A DNA stretch of 64,000 nt from Chryseobacterium cheonjiense (GTDB lineage Bacteria > Bacteroidota > Bacteroidia > Flavobacteriales > Weeksellaceae): the NCBI RefSeq assembly GCF_012927265.1, contig NZ_JABBGF010000002.1:744001-808000 (forward strand), written 5' to 3'. The notes beneath the pieces were generated by a model. That model had not been told where the DNA came from, searched no databases, and worked only from the letters and a program-made list of their open reading frames with translations. The position numbers and the translations under genes are program-made. Below, one piece after another: positions 44,159-53,012 of the stretch (position 1 is its first letter; the number at the start of each line of letters is the position of its first letter).

Positions 44159-45589
44159 ATGATCACCAGACGCAATTTTATAAAAAAGTCATCATTAGGG
44201 TTGGGCCTTTTTGCTTTGCCGGCTTCTGTAAAATTTATTTATGCAGAAGAGTATATTTCTAAACGACCGGCAATTTCCCAAAGAAAATTCACTTCTGAGG
44301 CTGTTGAGAAAACAATCAAGACCATCAAAAAATCAATAGCTGATGAAGAATTGGCGTGGATGTTTGAAAACTGTTTTCCGAATACTTTGGATACAACCGT
44401 AAAATTTTACCTGAAGGACAATAAACCTTACACATATGTAATCACAGGCGACATTGATGCGATGTGGCTTCGCGATTCTTCTGCGCAGGTTTATCCCTAT
44501 TTAGGTCTTGCTAATGAAGATAAAGAGTTGAAAAGCCTTCTGAAAGGGGTTATTAATAAACAGGTCGAATGCGTTCTTCTCGATCCTTATGCTAATGCAT
44601 TTTTTGATGATAAAGCGAAAATAAGTGAATGGAAAGATGATTCCACACAAATGAAACCCGGAATTCATGAACGGAAGTGGGAAATTGATTCCTTGTGTTA
44701 TGTCATGAGATTGTCTTACAACTACTGGAAAACAACAGGCGATGATTCTGTATTTGATGCGGATTGGAAAAAAGCAATGTTTTTAATTTTGCAGACTTTT
44801 AAAGAGCAGCAGAGAAAAGACTCAAAAGGTCCATACAGATTCCAGCGGTCCAATGGAAATCCTTTAGACACACAATTTGCCGGAGGATACGGAAATCCAA
44901 CAAAGAAAATAGGTTTGATTCATTCTATGTTCCGTCCGTCGGATGATGCTACTTTTTATCCGTTTTTGATTTCTTCGAATATGTTTGCTGTAGTTTCTTT
45001 ACGGGAAACTGCAGAAATTTTCTCAAAGATTTTTAGAGATGAAAAATCTTCTGAGCAATTTAAAAATTTAGCTGAAGAAGTGAATGAAGCTATTCAGAAA
45101 TATGCAATTTTGAATCATCCTGAAGCGGGTAAAATTTATGCATTGGAAATCGACGGTTTCGGAAATGCTTTATTTATGGATGATGCGAATGTTCCTAATC
45201 TCTTGTCAATACCGTATCTGGGATACCGATCGAACGAAGATGAAATATATAAAAATACCCGCAAGTTTTCTTTAAGTAAAGCAAATCCATGGTTTAGCGA
45301 GGGGAAATTTGCCAAAGGAATCGGTGGACCACATATCGGGGAACATAAAATCTGGCCGCTTGGTCTGATTATGCAGGCTTTGACAACCGATAACGATGAG
45401 GAAATTATTTCCTGTTTAAAAATGCTGAAAGCAACTCATGCCGGAACAGGATTTATCCATGAGTCTTTTGATGTTGATAATCCTAAAGATTTCACAAGGT
45501 CCTGGTTTGCATGGGCCAATACACTTTTTGGAGAGCTGATTGTTCATCTTTATAAAACTAAACCTGAAATTTTAAAGAGAACGTTTTAG
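44159..45589 (+). CDS. GH125 family exo-alpha-1,6-mannosidase, Tat-exported
   Basis: A 476-residue glycoside hydrolase of family 125, whose characterised members are inverting exo-alpha-1,6-mannosidases acting on N-glycan or fungal mannan pieces. The N-terminus TRRNFIKKSSLGLGLFALPA is a twin-arginine signal. The family blocks GDIDAMWLRDSSAQVYPYL-type (near residue 98), GPHIGEHKIWPLGLIMQ (near 402) and GTGFIHESFD (near 437) include conserved acidic residues. Tat export implies folding before export, to the periplasm or membrane. It is monocistronic with no polysaccharide-utilisation genes at its sides. Confidence 0.88.
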   Translation: MITRRNFIKKSSLGLGLFALPASVKFIYAEEYISKRPAISQRKFTSEAVEKTIKTIKKSIADEELAWMFENCFPNTLDTTVKFYLKDNKPYTYVITGDIDAMWLRDSSAQVYPYLGLANEDKELKSLLKGVINKQVECVLLDPYANAFFDDKAKISEWKDDSTQMKPGIHERKWEIDSLCYVMRLSYNYWKTTGDDSVFDADWKKAMFLILQTFKEQQRKDSKGPYRFQRSNGNPLDTQFAGGYGNPTKKIGLIHSMFRPSDDATFYPFLISSNMFAVVSLRETAEIFSKIFRDEKSSEQFKNLAEEVNEAIQKYAILNHPEAGKIYALEIDGFGNALFMDDANVPNLLSIPYLGYRSNEDEIYKNTRKFSLSKANPWFSEGKFAKGIGGPHIGEHKIWPLGLIMQALTTDNDEEIISCLKMLKATHAGTGFIHESFDVDNPKDFTRSWFAWANTLFGELIVHLYKTKPEILKRTF

Positions 45590-45595
45590 ACATAA

Positions 45596-45628
45596 AAATC
45601 TCCAGTTTGGCTGGAGATTTCTTTTTTG
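45596..45628 (+). terminator. Terminator after the GH125 gene
   Basis: AAATCTCCAG pairs with CTGGAGATTT across TTTGG, followed by a T-rich run. Confidence 0.88.
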
Positions 45629-45756
45629 CTGAAAAGCTTGTTTTATTTAATGCAAAAGTTACTTTTGTTTTTAGGAAATGTTAACTGATAAACCCTCGCG
45701 ATAAAATAAAAGCCTGTAAAATTTTAAATATATAGATAATCCGCAGATTAGGATAG

Positions 45757-46665
45757 CTATGCTTCTGTTTTCGGGTGCTTTTTAACAGTTTTTCGTTTTC
45801 TTGCAAAATATAGAATTGTAGCTCCGATTAATAGTATCGGCCAGATCGTGATTAACCCCACGAAAATTTTCTGAATTAAATAATATCCTTCTACAAAAGC
45901 AGATTTTGCACTGTACAGAAAATCAAATTTATATTTATCATCAATACTCTTAGTATTGGTAATGGCAATTTCAGCGGTCCTGATTTTCGGTTCTTTGATG
46001 TAAATATCAACGGTACTGTATTTAAGGTTATCAGTAACATCCATATTTGCCAGCTGCTGCTGATTTCCTTCGGCCATATTTTCATTGTCGAGCTTTAGTT
46101 TATCTTTATCAGTTTTCAGTGTGGAGATATTTTTGCTGTTTTTTTCAATTCTTTTGCTTTCGAGCTTTGCGTATTTGATGCTTGAGGTTACATCTTCCGC
46201 ATTAATTTGCCTTGAATTGAGAAACAGTTTTTTATCATTGATGAGCGTAAGAAGTTCACCCAGCCGTTCAGTAGGAACTCTTAGCTGCATCCTGTTTTCT
46301 GTCTGATATTTCTTAACGAGTACAGCATTTTCATCTGACGTATTATACGTATTTTCCGAAACGACATTACTTTGCAGGTTGCTGTGTGTAACAAAGCCTC
46401 CAAGTTCCTGTACCGATTTTTCGATAGAAACCGTTGTTTCGTAAACATCTTTCACTTCCATGTTTACATCGGCAGTTTTAATGAATTGCTTATCTTTTAC
46501 TTTCATCGTAGCAACGGAAGAAATGCTGTCTGAAACCATTTCTGCTGTACTGTCTGTATTCGCGTACGCCTCAAGATCGCTCGATGCCGCTTCTCCTTTT
46601 TTGCAGGAATATATTCCCAATAATAACGCGGCTGCCAATGATAATCTGATGTAGGTTGTTTTCAT
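45757..46665 (-). CDS. DUF4349 domain lipoprotein
   Basis: A 302-residue protein of the DUF4349 family. The signal MKTTYIRLSLAAALLLGIYSC gives a lipidated Cys21. A Ser/Asp-rich linker follows (to about 60), then the DUF4349 domain (about 70-260) with a central charged coiled-coil (RIEKNSKNISTLKTDKDKLKLD, near 170). A C-terminal membrane segment (about 262-285) ends in a Lys-rich tail, so both ends of the mature chain may be membrane-attached. Function unknown. The upstream in-frame ATG at 46743 would put 26 extra residues before a normal lipoprotein signal and is rejected. Confidence 0.83.
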   Translation of the reverse strand: MKTTYIRLSLAAALLLGIYSCKKGEAASSDLEAYANTDSTAEMVSDSISSVATMKVKDKQFIKTADVNMEVKDVYETTVSIEKSVQELGGFVTHSNLQSNVVSENTYNTSDENAVLVKKYQTENRMQLRVPTERLGELLTLINDKKLFLNSRQINAEDVTSSIKYAKLESKRIEKNSKNISTLKTDKDKLKLDNENMAEGNQQQLANMDVTDNLKYSTVDIYIKEPKIRTAEIAITNTKSIDDKYKFDFLYSAKSAFVEGYYLIQKIFVGLITIWPILLIGATILYFARKRKTVKKHPKTEA

Positions 46666-46869
46666 AATATTGATTTTTAATGTTTGCTTAATCCAAAGTT
46701 CCGGCTGAATCTTTTGTAATGGTTGGAAATGAGGAGTAAACAATTTGTAAACAGAAATTGCTTTTTAAATATTTGATAATTAAATATTTGTAAAACAGCG
46801 GCTATTCAGGTACCTCATTTTCGGATTAATTTTTGCTTGTCTTTTTACAAATCAAACACACAAAGAATT

Positions 46870-48228
46870 ATGTCAAATACTTTTTCCAAAATCAGAAATG
46901 CAATTGAGTTATTCCGATCCATAGACTTTGACCAGCTGAGTGCCATTTCTCAAAAGGTAAATCTTCCCAAGCTGATGGAAAATTTTTCTAAGCTGGATGA
47001 TAAGCAGCTTAACGGAATGATGAAAATGCTCGATCCCCACCGAAAGAAAAAAGAACTTCCTGCAATTGACGGCGATTTTTACGATATCTATCATACCTTA
47101 AGTCCGGAGCAGCGGGAGATTCAGCTTAAAGTAAGGGCGTTTATGGAAAAAGAAGTTAAACCTTTGGTAAATCATTACTGGCTCAGGGATGAGTTTCCCC
47201 ACGAATTAATTCCAAAATTCCAAAAGCTGAATATTTGTGGTGTCACTTATGAAGGATATGGCTGTCCGGGATTACCTTTCTTAATGGAGGGTGTTCTGGC
47301 CATGGAAATGGCGAGAGTAGACGCTTCTATTGCAACTTTTTTTGGAGTACAATCGGGCCTTTCGATGGGATCGATCTATATCTGCGGTTCTGAGGAACAA
47401 AAACAAAAGTGGCTTCCCCAAATGCAGAAATTCGAAAAAATTGGAGCGTTTGGCTTAACGGAACCTGAAGTCGGTTCAGGAGCAGCAGGAGGTTTAACCG
47501 TGACCTGTAAAAAAACACCTGAAGGATGGATTTTGAACGGACAGAAAAAATGGATCGGGAATGCAACGTTTGCCGATGTTATTATTATCTGGGCCAGAGA
47601 TCTTGATGATGGTGAAGTAAAAGGATTTATTGTTGAAAAAGATAATCCCGGATATTCTGTAGAAAAGATTAAAGGAAAAATGGCATTGCGAATCGTTCAG
47701 AATGGATTAATTACCTTAAAAGATTGCCTGATTACTGAAGAAAACCGGCTGCAAAATGCCAACTCGTTCAAAGATACCGCAAAAGTTTTACAGATGACCA
47801 GGGCAGGAGTTGCCTGGATGGCGACAGGTTGCGCCAGAGGAGCTTATGAGAGTGCATTAGACTACACCAGAAAAAGAGAACAGTTCGGTAAACCCATCGC
47901 CTCATTCCAGATGATTCAGGGACATTTGGTAGAAATGCTGTCTAATCTTACGGCGATGCAGACAATGGTTTTCAGGCTTTCTGAAATGCAGGATGAAGGA
48001 ATTTTAAAAGATGAACACGCTTCTCTTGCAAAAGTCTTCTGTACAATGAGAACACGAGATGTCGTATCGAGGGCACGGGAAGTAATGGGCGGAAACGGTA
48101 TTCTGCTAGAATATGATGTGGCCAGGTTCGTGGCAGATGCAGAAGCTATTTATTCTTATGAAGGAACAAAAGAAATTAATTCATTAATCGTAGGGAGATC
48201 TATTACCGGTTTTAGTGCGTTTGTATAA
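46870..48228 (+). CDS. Acyl-CoA dehydrogenase family protein (glutaryl-CoA dehydrogenase-like)
   Basis: A 452-residue flavoprotein. The acyl-CoA dehydrogenase fold is seen from about residue 60: helical N-domain, FAD-binding beta domain with GAFGLTEPEVGSGAAG (near 200) and ILNGQKKWIGNATFAD (near 225), and a C-terminal helical domain ending in YEGTKEINSLIVGRSITGF, where the Glu is the likely catalytic base as in glutaryl-CoA dehydrogenase. The first 55 residues are an extra N-terminal extension. The substrate is not certain; glutaryl-CoA or a branched acyl-CoA are the best guesses. TTG at 46837 was rejected in favour of the ATG at 46870. Confidence 0.88.
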   Translation: MSNTFSKIRNAIELFRSIDFDQLSAISQKVNLPKLMENFSKLDDKQLNGMMKMLDPHRKKKELPAIDGDFYDIYHTLSPEQREIQLKVRAFMEKEVKPLVNHYWLRDEFPHELIPKFQKLNICGVTYEGYGCPGLPFLMEGVLAMEMARVDASIATFFGVQSGLSMGSIYICGSEEQKQKWLPQMQKFEKIGAFGLTEPEVGSGAAGGLTVTCKKTPEGWILNGQKKWIGNATFADVIIIWARDLDDGEVKGFIVEKDNPGYSVEKIKGKMALRIVQNGLITLKDCLITEENRLQNANSFKDTAKVLQMTRAGVAWMATGCARGAYESALDYTRKREQFGKPIASFQMIQGHLVEMLSNLTAMQTMVFRLSEMQDEGILKDEHASLAKVFCTMRTRDVVSRAREVMGGNGILLEYDVARFVADAEAIYSYEGTKEINSLIVGRSITGFSAFV

Positions 48229-48234
48229 TATTAT

Positions 48235-48311
48235 TGAATGGTCAATTGTCAATTAGTTTTCAAGTCAGTTTTTAAAGTACTTGTGTAACAAATTTCACGA
48301 TTGACCATTCA
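48235..48311. repeat. Inverted repeat between convergent genes
   Basis: TGAATGGTCAAT (48235-48246) and ATTGACCATTCA (48300-48311) are exact 12-base complements, 53 bases apart, just after the acyl-CoA dehydrogenase stop and before the DoxX stop. A T-rich tail follows. It may serve as a long-loop bidirectional terminator or be part of a dispersed repeat. Confidence 0.6.
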
Positions 48312-48320
48312 CCATTTTTT

Positions 48321-48698
48321 TTAGCTTATCAGATGCTTGTATTTTTCTTTATTGTCTATAATCATCCAGAGGTTGATAAGAAACATTACTCCGGCAATTG
48401 CCATTCCCATTTCTGATTTGTCTAAGGTAAATACATGAGCTACAATTCCTACCATGACCGGCAGAACGACAATGGCTCCCAATGCTCTCGTTTTCGGAAA
48501 AATGAAAAGCAATCCGCCAATAATTTCAACAGCACCTACAAGAGGCATAAGCCATGCGATCTCACCAAAAGCAGTGAATACTTTCATTTGTTCTGGAGTA
48601 GGTTTTTCCATGGGCATGTAATTGAAGAATTTGTTTAATCCGGCATTAATAAACATTAATCCGAAAAGAAGAGACAGAATAAATTTTACAGTTTTCAT
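48321..48698 (-). CDS. DoxX-family membrane protein
   Basis: A 125-residue protein with four membrane segments (about 5-22, 48-68, 75-95, 98-115), typical of the DoxX/DoxD family. Residues NAGLNKFFNYM at the start and EIIGGLLFIFPKTRALGAIV in the middle are family-like. Some relatives are parts of thiosulfate:quinone oxidoreductase or of oxidative stress complexes, but short stand-alone DoxX proteins have no defined role. Single gene. Confidence 0.85.
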   Translation of the reverse strand: MKTVKFILSLLFGLMFINAGLNKFFNYMPMEKPTPEQMKVFTAFGEIAWLMPLVGAVEIIGGLLFIFPKTRALGAIVVLPVMVGIVAHVFTLDKSEMGMAIAGVMFLINLWMIIDNKEKYKHLIS

Positions 48699-48812
48699 AA
48701 ATATTATTTTTTATTAAAGGTAAATAAAATTATAATCTGTTGATTAAAAAGGTATTGAATTTTAAAAATCTCTTTATTGGGAAATATTTTAGGTTCGTAT
48801 TGCGCGATTTTA

Positions 48813-48820
48813 TATATTTG
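48813..48820 (+). promoter_or_regulatory. -7 promoter box for the second small peptide gene
   Basis: TATATTTG matches TAnnTTTG, 25 bases before the ATG at 48846. Confidence 0.5.
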
Positions 48821-48845
48821 TTTGTCAACCAAACTAAATCATATT

Positions 48846-49001
48846 ATGAAAAATCTTCAGAAATTAAACCGGAACAAATTGAAAGGGATCAAAGGAGGAA
48901 ATACTACGGATATCGGATACTGTCCGGACAGCCAGACGTACATTCCTTGTGATGAGCTTTGTCCGAACAGAAGAAACCCTCTTTGTGCCATTCAGGCCTA
49001 A
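48846..49001 (+). CDS. GG-leader small peptide with four cysteines (bacteriocin/RiPP-precursor-like)
   Basis: A 51-residue peptide. The leader MKNLQKLNRNKLKGIKGG shares the MKxLxKLxRxxLK pattern and the double glycine with the peptide at 11717-11908. The core of 33 residues has four cysteines (GYC, IPC, ELC, PLC), polar and Pro-rich. It has its own -7 promoter box and a terminator, so it is a complete transcription unit. The unrelated N-terminal extension that starts at 48777 is excluded because it precedes the promoter box. No protease, transporter or modification gene is adjacent. Product and activity unknown. Confidence 0.72.
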   Translation: MKNLQKLNRNKLKGIKGGNTTDIGYCPDSQTYIPCDELCPNRRNPLCAIQA

Positions 49002-49006
49002 TAAAG

Positions 49007-49037
49007 AAAGCCTTCAGAATATGAAGGCTTTGTTTTT
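49007..49037. terminator. Terminator after the second peptide gene
   Basis: AAAGCCTTCA and TGAAGGCTTT pair across GAATA, with a T-rich tail on the right and A on the left, suiting both convergent genes. Confidence 0.85.
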
Positions 49038-49065
49038 ATCATTACTTGTAATCAGAACTATAAAT

Positions 49066-50178
49066 TTAATCCATCTCCTTTAAAGTAATATTTTTAGAGA
49101 TTTTATATCTTTTCTTTTTCTTATCAGGCTTTTCTTCTTCACCAAGTAATTTCCCCCAAGGCTGAAGCCCTTCAACCCGTTCAAAAATAATTTTAATAAT
49201 GGCAATAGCCGGAATGCAGAGAAACATTCCTGCAATTCCCCAAAGATGTTCTCCAACAAGAATTCCGATAAAAGAAAACAAAGCGTTGATTTTTACCTTA
49301 GATCCAACCACAAAAGGAAGTATAATATTTCCATCAATAGCATGTACAATCACATAGCCTATTGCTACGTACACACAAGTGATTGGGGTAGTCGTTGCAA
49401 ATGCAATAAAACAGGAAATAAGAAGTGAAATAAAAATGCCGATATAGGGGATTACGTTCAGCAAACCGGTAAGAACTCCTAGAAGAATGGCATATTTTAC
49501 TCCCAAAATAGTCAAAACAGTTGAAGTAAGAATAGAGACAATAATAATCTGAAGACAAAGTCCCGTAATATATCTTTTGGTCATGATCCTCACTTCAGAA
49601 ACCACTTCCTGCACACTAGCCTTATGCTTTTCGGTAAAAACATTGACGATAAAGTTGTTTAAAATTCTTCTGTAATTTAAAATGAAGATAAAAAACAGAA
49701 TGAAGAATGCCAAAAAGCCAAGGCTGGTAGAGAAAATCCCGAGAGTAAAGCCTAAAATAATTCCCGTCGAAGAAAGAAGTTTTTTTAAGCCTTCATCTAA
49801 ATACGTAAACTGCTCATCAATTTTCACATTAAATGTCTTAGATACCCACTTCTGAAGATCATGAAAAACATGAGTTGCCTGGCTGGTAAGCTGGGGAATA
49901 TCCCGGCTAAAGCTGGAAATCTGAGACCCGAAGAAAAAGATAAGTCCCGTAATAACGATCATTAAAATCATTACCGAAAAAATAGTGGAAAAAGATCTTG
50001 GAAATTTTAGTTTTCTTTCCATAAAGTTGGCAAATGGCAGAAACAGCATCGCCATTAAAAAAGCCAGAAAAAAAGGAGCCAGAATGCTCTGTCCTAAAGC
50101 CAGAAGATAGCCGAGACCAATAATGGAGACGACAACAAGCGTGAGCTTTACAAGAAAAGGGAGGCGAAGTAAATTCAT
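49066..50178 (-). CDS. AI-2E family transporter
   Basis: A 370-residue membrane protein of the AI-2E/PerM (UPF0118) family with about eight membrane segments: two near residues 10-45, one at 60-85, a pair at 145-180, and a cluster from 205 to 335. The GLLNVIPYIGIFI motif (near 235) is diagnostic. Family members include putative autoinducer-2 exporters and Na+/H+ antiporters; the substrate here is unknown. A short basic tail ends the protein. Confidence 0.9.
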   Translation of the reverse strand: MNLLRLPFLVKLTLVVVSIIGLGYLLALGQSILAPFFLAFLMAMLFLPFANFMERKLKFPRSFSTIFSVMILMIVITGLIFFFGSQISSFSRDIPQLTSQATHVFHDLQKWVSKTFNVKIDEQFTYLDEGLKKLLSSTGIILGFTLGIFSTSLGFLAFFILFFIFILNYRRILNNFIVNVFTEKHKASVQEVVSEVRIMTKRYITGLCLQIIIVSILTSTVLTILGVKYAILLGVLTGLLNVIPYIGIFISLLISCFIAFATTTPITCVYVAIGYVIVHAIDGNIILPFVVGSKVKINALFSFIGILVGEHLWGIAGMFLCIPAIAIIKIIFERVEGLQPWGKLLGEEEKPDKKKKRYKISKNITLKEMD

Positions 50179-50293
50179 AATTCTTTCTGTTGCATAAAAT
50201 TAATAAAAACACTCCGAATTGAAGTTTTTTTAACAAGTAATTATTTGATGATTAGGATAAGAAAATTCCATGCCCAATTTAATCCTGATATTA

Positions 50294-50321
50294 ATAAAAA
50301 AACACATCCCGTAAGATGTGT
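50294..50321 (-). terminator. Terminator of lon (minus strand)
   Basis: ACACATC/GATGTGT stem with a 6-base loop; on the minus strand it is followed by T7. It lies 27 bases past the lon stop codon. Confidence 0.8.
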
Positions 50322-50347
50322 TGATATATTTAGGATGTATTGAGTAC

Positions 50348-52753
50348 CTATTTTTCCAAAGCCAGTTCCAGTACCTCGTTCATCCAGTTTACATAATGAA
50401 CCTTAAGGTTTTTCAGGTAATCTTTTTTGATCTCTTCAACGTCTTTTCTGTTGGCTTCACAAAGAATTACTTCTTTAATTCCTGCTCTGGTTGCAGCCAG
50501 AAGCTTTTCCTTAATTCCGCCTACAGGAAGTACTTTTCCTCTCAGTGTGATCTCACCGGTCATGGCAAGATGAGGTTTCACTTTTTTATTCTTAAACGAA
50601 GAAACCATGGAAGTAAGCATCGCAATACCTGCGGAAGGACCATCCTTAGGAGTTGCTCCTTCAGGAACGTGAACGTGGATGTTTTTCTTTTCGATATCAT
50701 CTTGCGAGATTCCCAGATCATCGTGTTTAGCCTTAATATATTCCAGCGCAATAGTTGCAGATTCCTTCATAACCGTTCCCAGGTTACCCGTCATGGTCAA
50801 CATTCCTTTTCCGTTGCTGATGATACTTTCAATGAAAAGAATATCGCCTCCAACACTTGTCCAGGCAAGTCCTGTAACTACTCCCGGAACATCGGTAAGC
50901 TCGGAGAGGCTTTTGGGTCTTGGAACACCTAAAATCTCATCAATTTTTTCAATGGAAATTTTCGGATCGTATTCTTTTACCAAAGCCGTTTGTAATGCTG
51001 CCCAACGAGCTATTGCAGCAAGCCTTTTTTCAAGAGTTCTTACACCGCTTTCAGAAGTGTGGGCTTCAATGATGTGTTTCAGTTCATTATTTCCCAGCTT
51101 GAACGATTTTGAATCCAGACCGTTCTCTTCCTGTTGTTTTTTGATTAAATGTCTTTTGGCAATTTCAATTTTTTCTTCCAGAGTATACCCTGCAATTTGG
51201 ATAATTTCCATCCTGTCAAGCAAAGGTGTCTGAATGGTAGACAAGGAATTTGCTGTTGCGATAAACATTACTTTGGACAAATCATAGCCCATTTCAAGGA
51301 AATTGTCATAGAAAGATTTGTTCTGTTCAGGATCAAGAACCTCTAACAGTGCAGAACTTGGATCGCCATGCATGCCTTTTCCTACTTTGTCAATCTCATC
51401 TAAAACAATTACCGGATTGGATGTGCCTGATTTTTTGATGGACTGAAGAATTCTCCCGGCCATCGCTCCGATATAGGTTTTCCTGTGACCGCGGATTTCG
51501 CTTTCATCATGCAATCCTCCCAAAGAGACTCTTACATATTTTCTTCCCAGTGCATCGGCAACGGATTTGCCAAGCGATGTTTTTCCAACTCCCGGAGGTC
51601 CTACCAAAAGAAGAATAGGAGATTTCATGTTGTTTTTAAGCTTTAAAACAGCCATGTGCTCCAAAATTCTTTTCTTAATATCTTCCAGTCCGAAGTGTGC
51701 CTTATCCAAAATCTTCTGGGCTCTTTCAATATCAAAGGTATCTTTAGTGAACGTGTCCCAGGGAAGATCAGTGAAGAAATCAAGATAATTTCTCTGTACA
51801 TTATAATCCGGAGAATTAGGGTTTTGTCTCTGTAGACGGTTGATTTCTTTTTGGAAATGCTCTTCAACCTCCTGGCTCCATTTTTTATTTTTTGCCTTCA
51901 CAATGAGCTCTTCCACGTCACTTTCAGGACCGCCTCCCAGTTCTTCCTGGATGGTCCTTATCTGCTGGTTAAGAAAATATTCTCTCTGTTGTTTATCCAG
52001 ATCTTTCGAAGTTTTCTGGTGAATCTGATTTCTCAGTTCCAGTTTCCTGAAATCTTCATGCATCATTTCATAGCATTTATTTGCTCTTTCCATCAGGTTT
52101 TTTTCTTCGAGAAGTTTTTGCTTTTCAGAAGAAGGAAAGTTGGCGTTGGTGCAGATGAAGTTCAGCAGATCATCATTATTGTTGATGTTTTTAATAGCAA
52201 AATTAGCAGCGTTCGGAATATTCGGGTCGAGCTCGATGATTTTCAAGGCAAGATCTTTCACATTTTCCAGCAACGCTTCGTATTCTTCTTTATTCTTAGG
52301 CTTAGATTCTTTCAGTTTTGAAATCTCAGCTTTAAAATAAGGCTGTTTTTCGACGATTTTTTTAACCTTAAAGCGGTGAAATCCTTTCGTAATAGCCGTA
52401 ATATTTCCTTCTGGGAGCTTTATGATTTTAATAATTTTGGCCAAGGTACCTACCTGGAAAATATCTTTTTCGGACGGTTGTTCCAGGTCAGAATTTTTCT
52501 GGCTCACAATTCCTATAAAATCACCGTTTTTCTGTGCTTCCTCAAGAAGCTGGATGGAAGTCTTTCTTCCTGCAGTAATAGGGATGACCACGTTGGGGAA
52601 CATCACCATATTTCTTACCGGAAGAATGGGGAATATCTTCTGTTCGGAATTTTTCTCTGTTTCAGAAAGATCGGAAAGATTGATCTCTTCAGCTACAATA
52701 TCAAATCCATCACTTATCATTTCTTCTAAACTTATATCTTCAAACTCTGTCAT
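50348..52753 (-). CDS. lon: ATP-dependent protease Lon
   Basis: An 801-residue soluble AAA+ protease that degrades misfolded and regulatory proteins. Order: an N-terminal LON substrate-binding domain (about residues 38-235), a coiled helical region, the AAA module with Walker [12 protein letters not shown] (near 388) and Walker [10 protein letters not shown] (near 450), and the protease domain. The catalytic dyad is Ser in [11 protein letters not shown] (near 710) and Lys in [14 protein letters not shown] (near 755). Length is standard. A single gene with its own terminator; no heat-shock promoter could be identified. Confidence 0.97.
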   Translation of the reverse strand: MTEFEDISLEEMISDGFDIVAEEINLSDLSETEKNSEQKIFPILPVRNMVMFPNVVIPITAGRKTSIQLLEEAQKNGDFIGIVSQKNSDLEQPSEKDIFQVGTLAKIIKIIKLPEGNITAITKGFHRFKVKKIVEKQPYFKAEISKLKESKPKNKEEYEALLENVKDLALKIIELDPNIPNAANFAIKNINNNDDLLNFICTNANFPSSEKQKLLEEKNLMERANKCYEMMHEDFRKLELRNQIHQKTSKDLDKQQREYFLNQQIRTIQEELGGGPESDVEELIVKAKNKKWSQEVEEHFQKEINRLQRQNPNSPDYNVQRNYLDFFTDLPWDTFTKDTFDIERAQKILDKAHFGLEDIKKRILEHMAVLKLKNNMKSPILLLVGPPGVGKTSLGKSVADALGRKYVRVSLGGLHDESEIRGHRKTYIGAMAGRILQSIKKSGTSNPVIVLDEIDKVGKGMHGDPSSALLEVLDPEQNKSFYDNFLEMGYDLSKVMFIATANSLSTIQTPLLDRMEIIQIAGYTLEEKIEIAKRHLIKKQQEENGLDSKSFKLGNNELKHIIEAHTSESGVRTLEKRLAAIARWAALQTALVKEYDPKISIEKIDEILGVPRPKSLSELTDVPGVVTGLAWTSVGGDILFIESIISNGKGMLTMTGNLGTVMKESATIALEYIKAKHDDLGISQDDIEKKNIHVHVPEGATPKDGPSAGIAMLTSMVSSFKNKKVKPHLAMTGEITLRGKVLPVGGIKEKLLAATRAGIKEVILCEANRKDVEEIKKDYLKNLKVHYVNWMNEVLELALEK

Positions 52754-53012
52754 AGTATATCGAATGACAAATTGTCATTGCCGTTTTAATTCGTTAGCAT
52801 AAACTATACAATATGTATCAAAAATCGTATTGCATATATATTGTGCTTTAATGACACAAGACCTATGCCATTTGTTTTTTGCTAAAAAATACGGTCAAAA
52901 TTTCCTTTTTCAGAAAAATTAAATTTTAAAAATTAAAATAAAGGACTTGTATTTCCGTAATTTCTTAAAAATGTGTATTTTCGCAACCTGATAAAAAACT
53001 ATAATTTATATA

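Noticed and set aside
50318..50932. 204-codon plus-strand frame at the end of lon
   Set aside because: Rich in Cys, Phe and Ser as typical antisense translation; overlaps the conserved protease domain of Lon.
50679..51233. 184-codon frame opposite lon
   Set aside because: Antisense shadow of the Lon AAA and protease region; no motif or start signal of its own.
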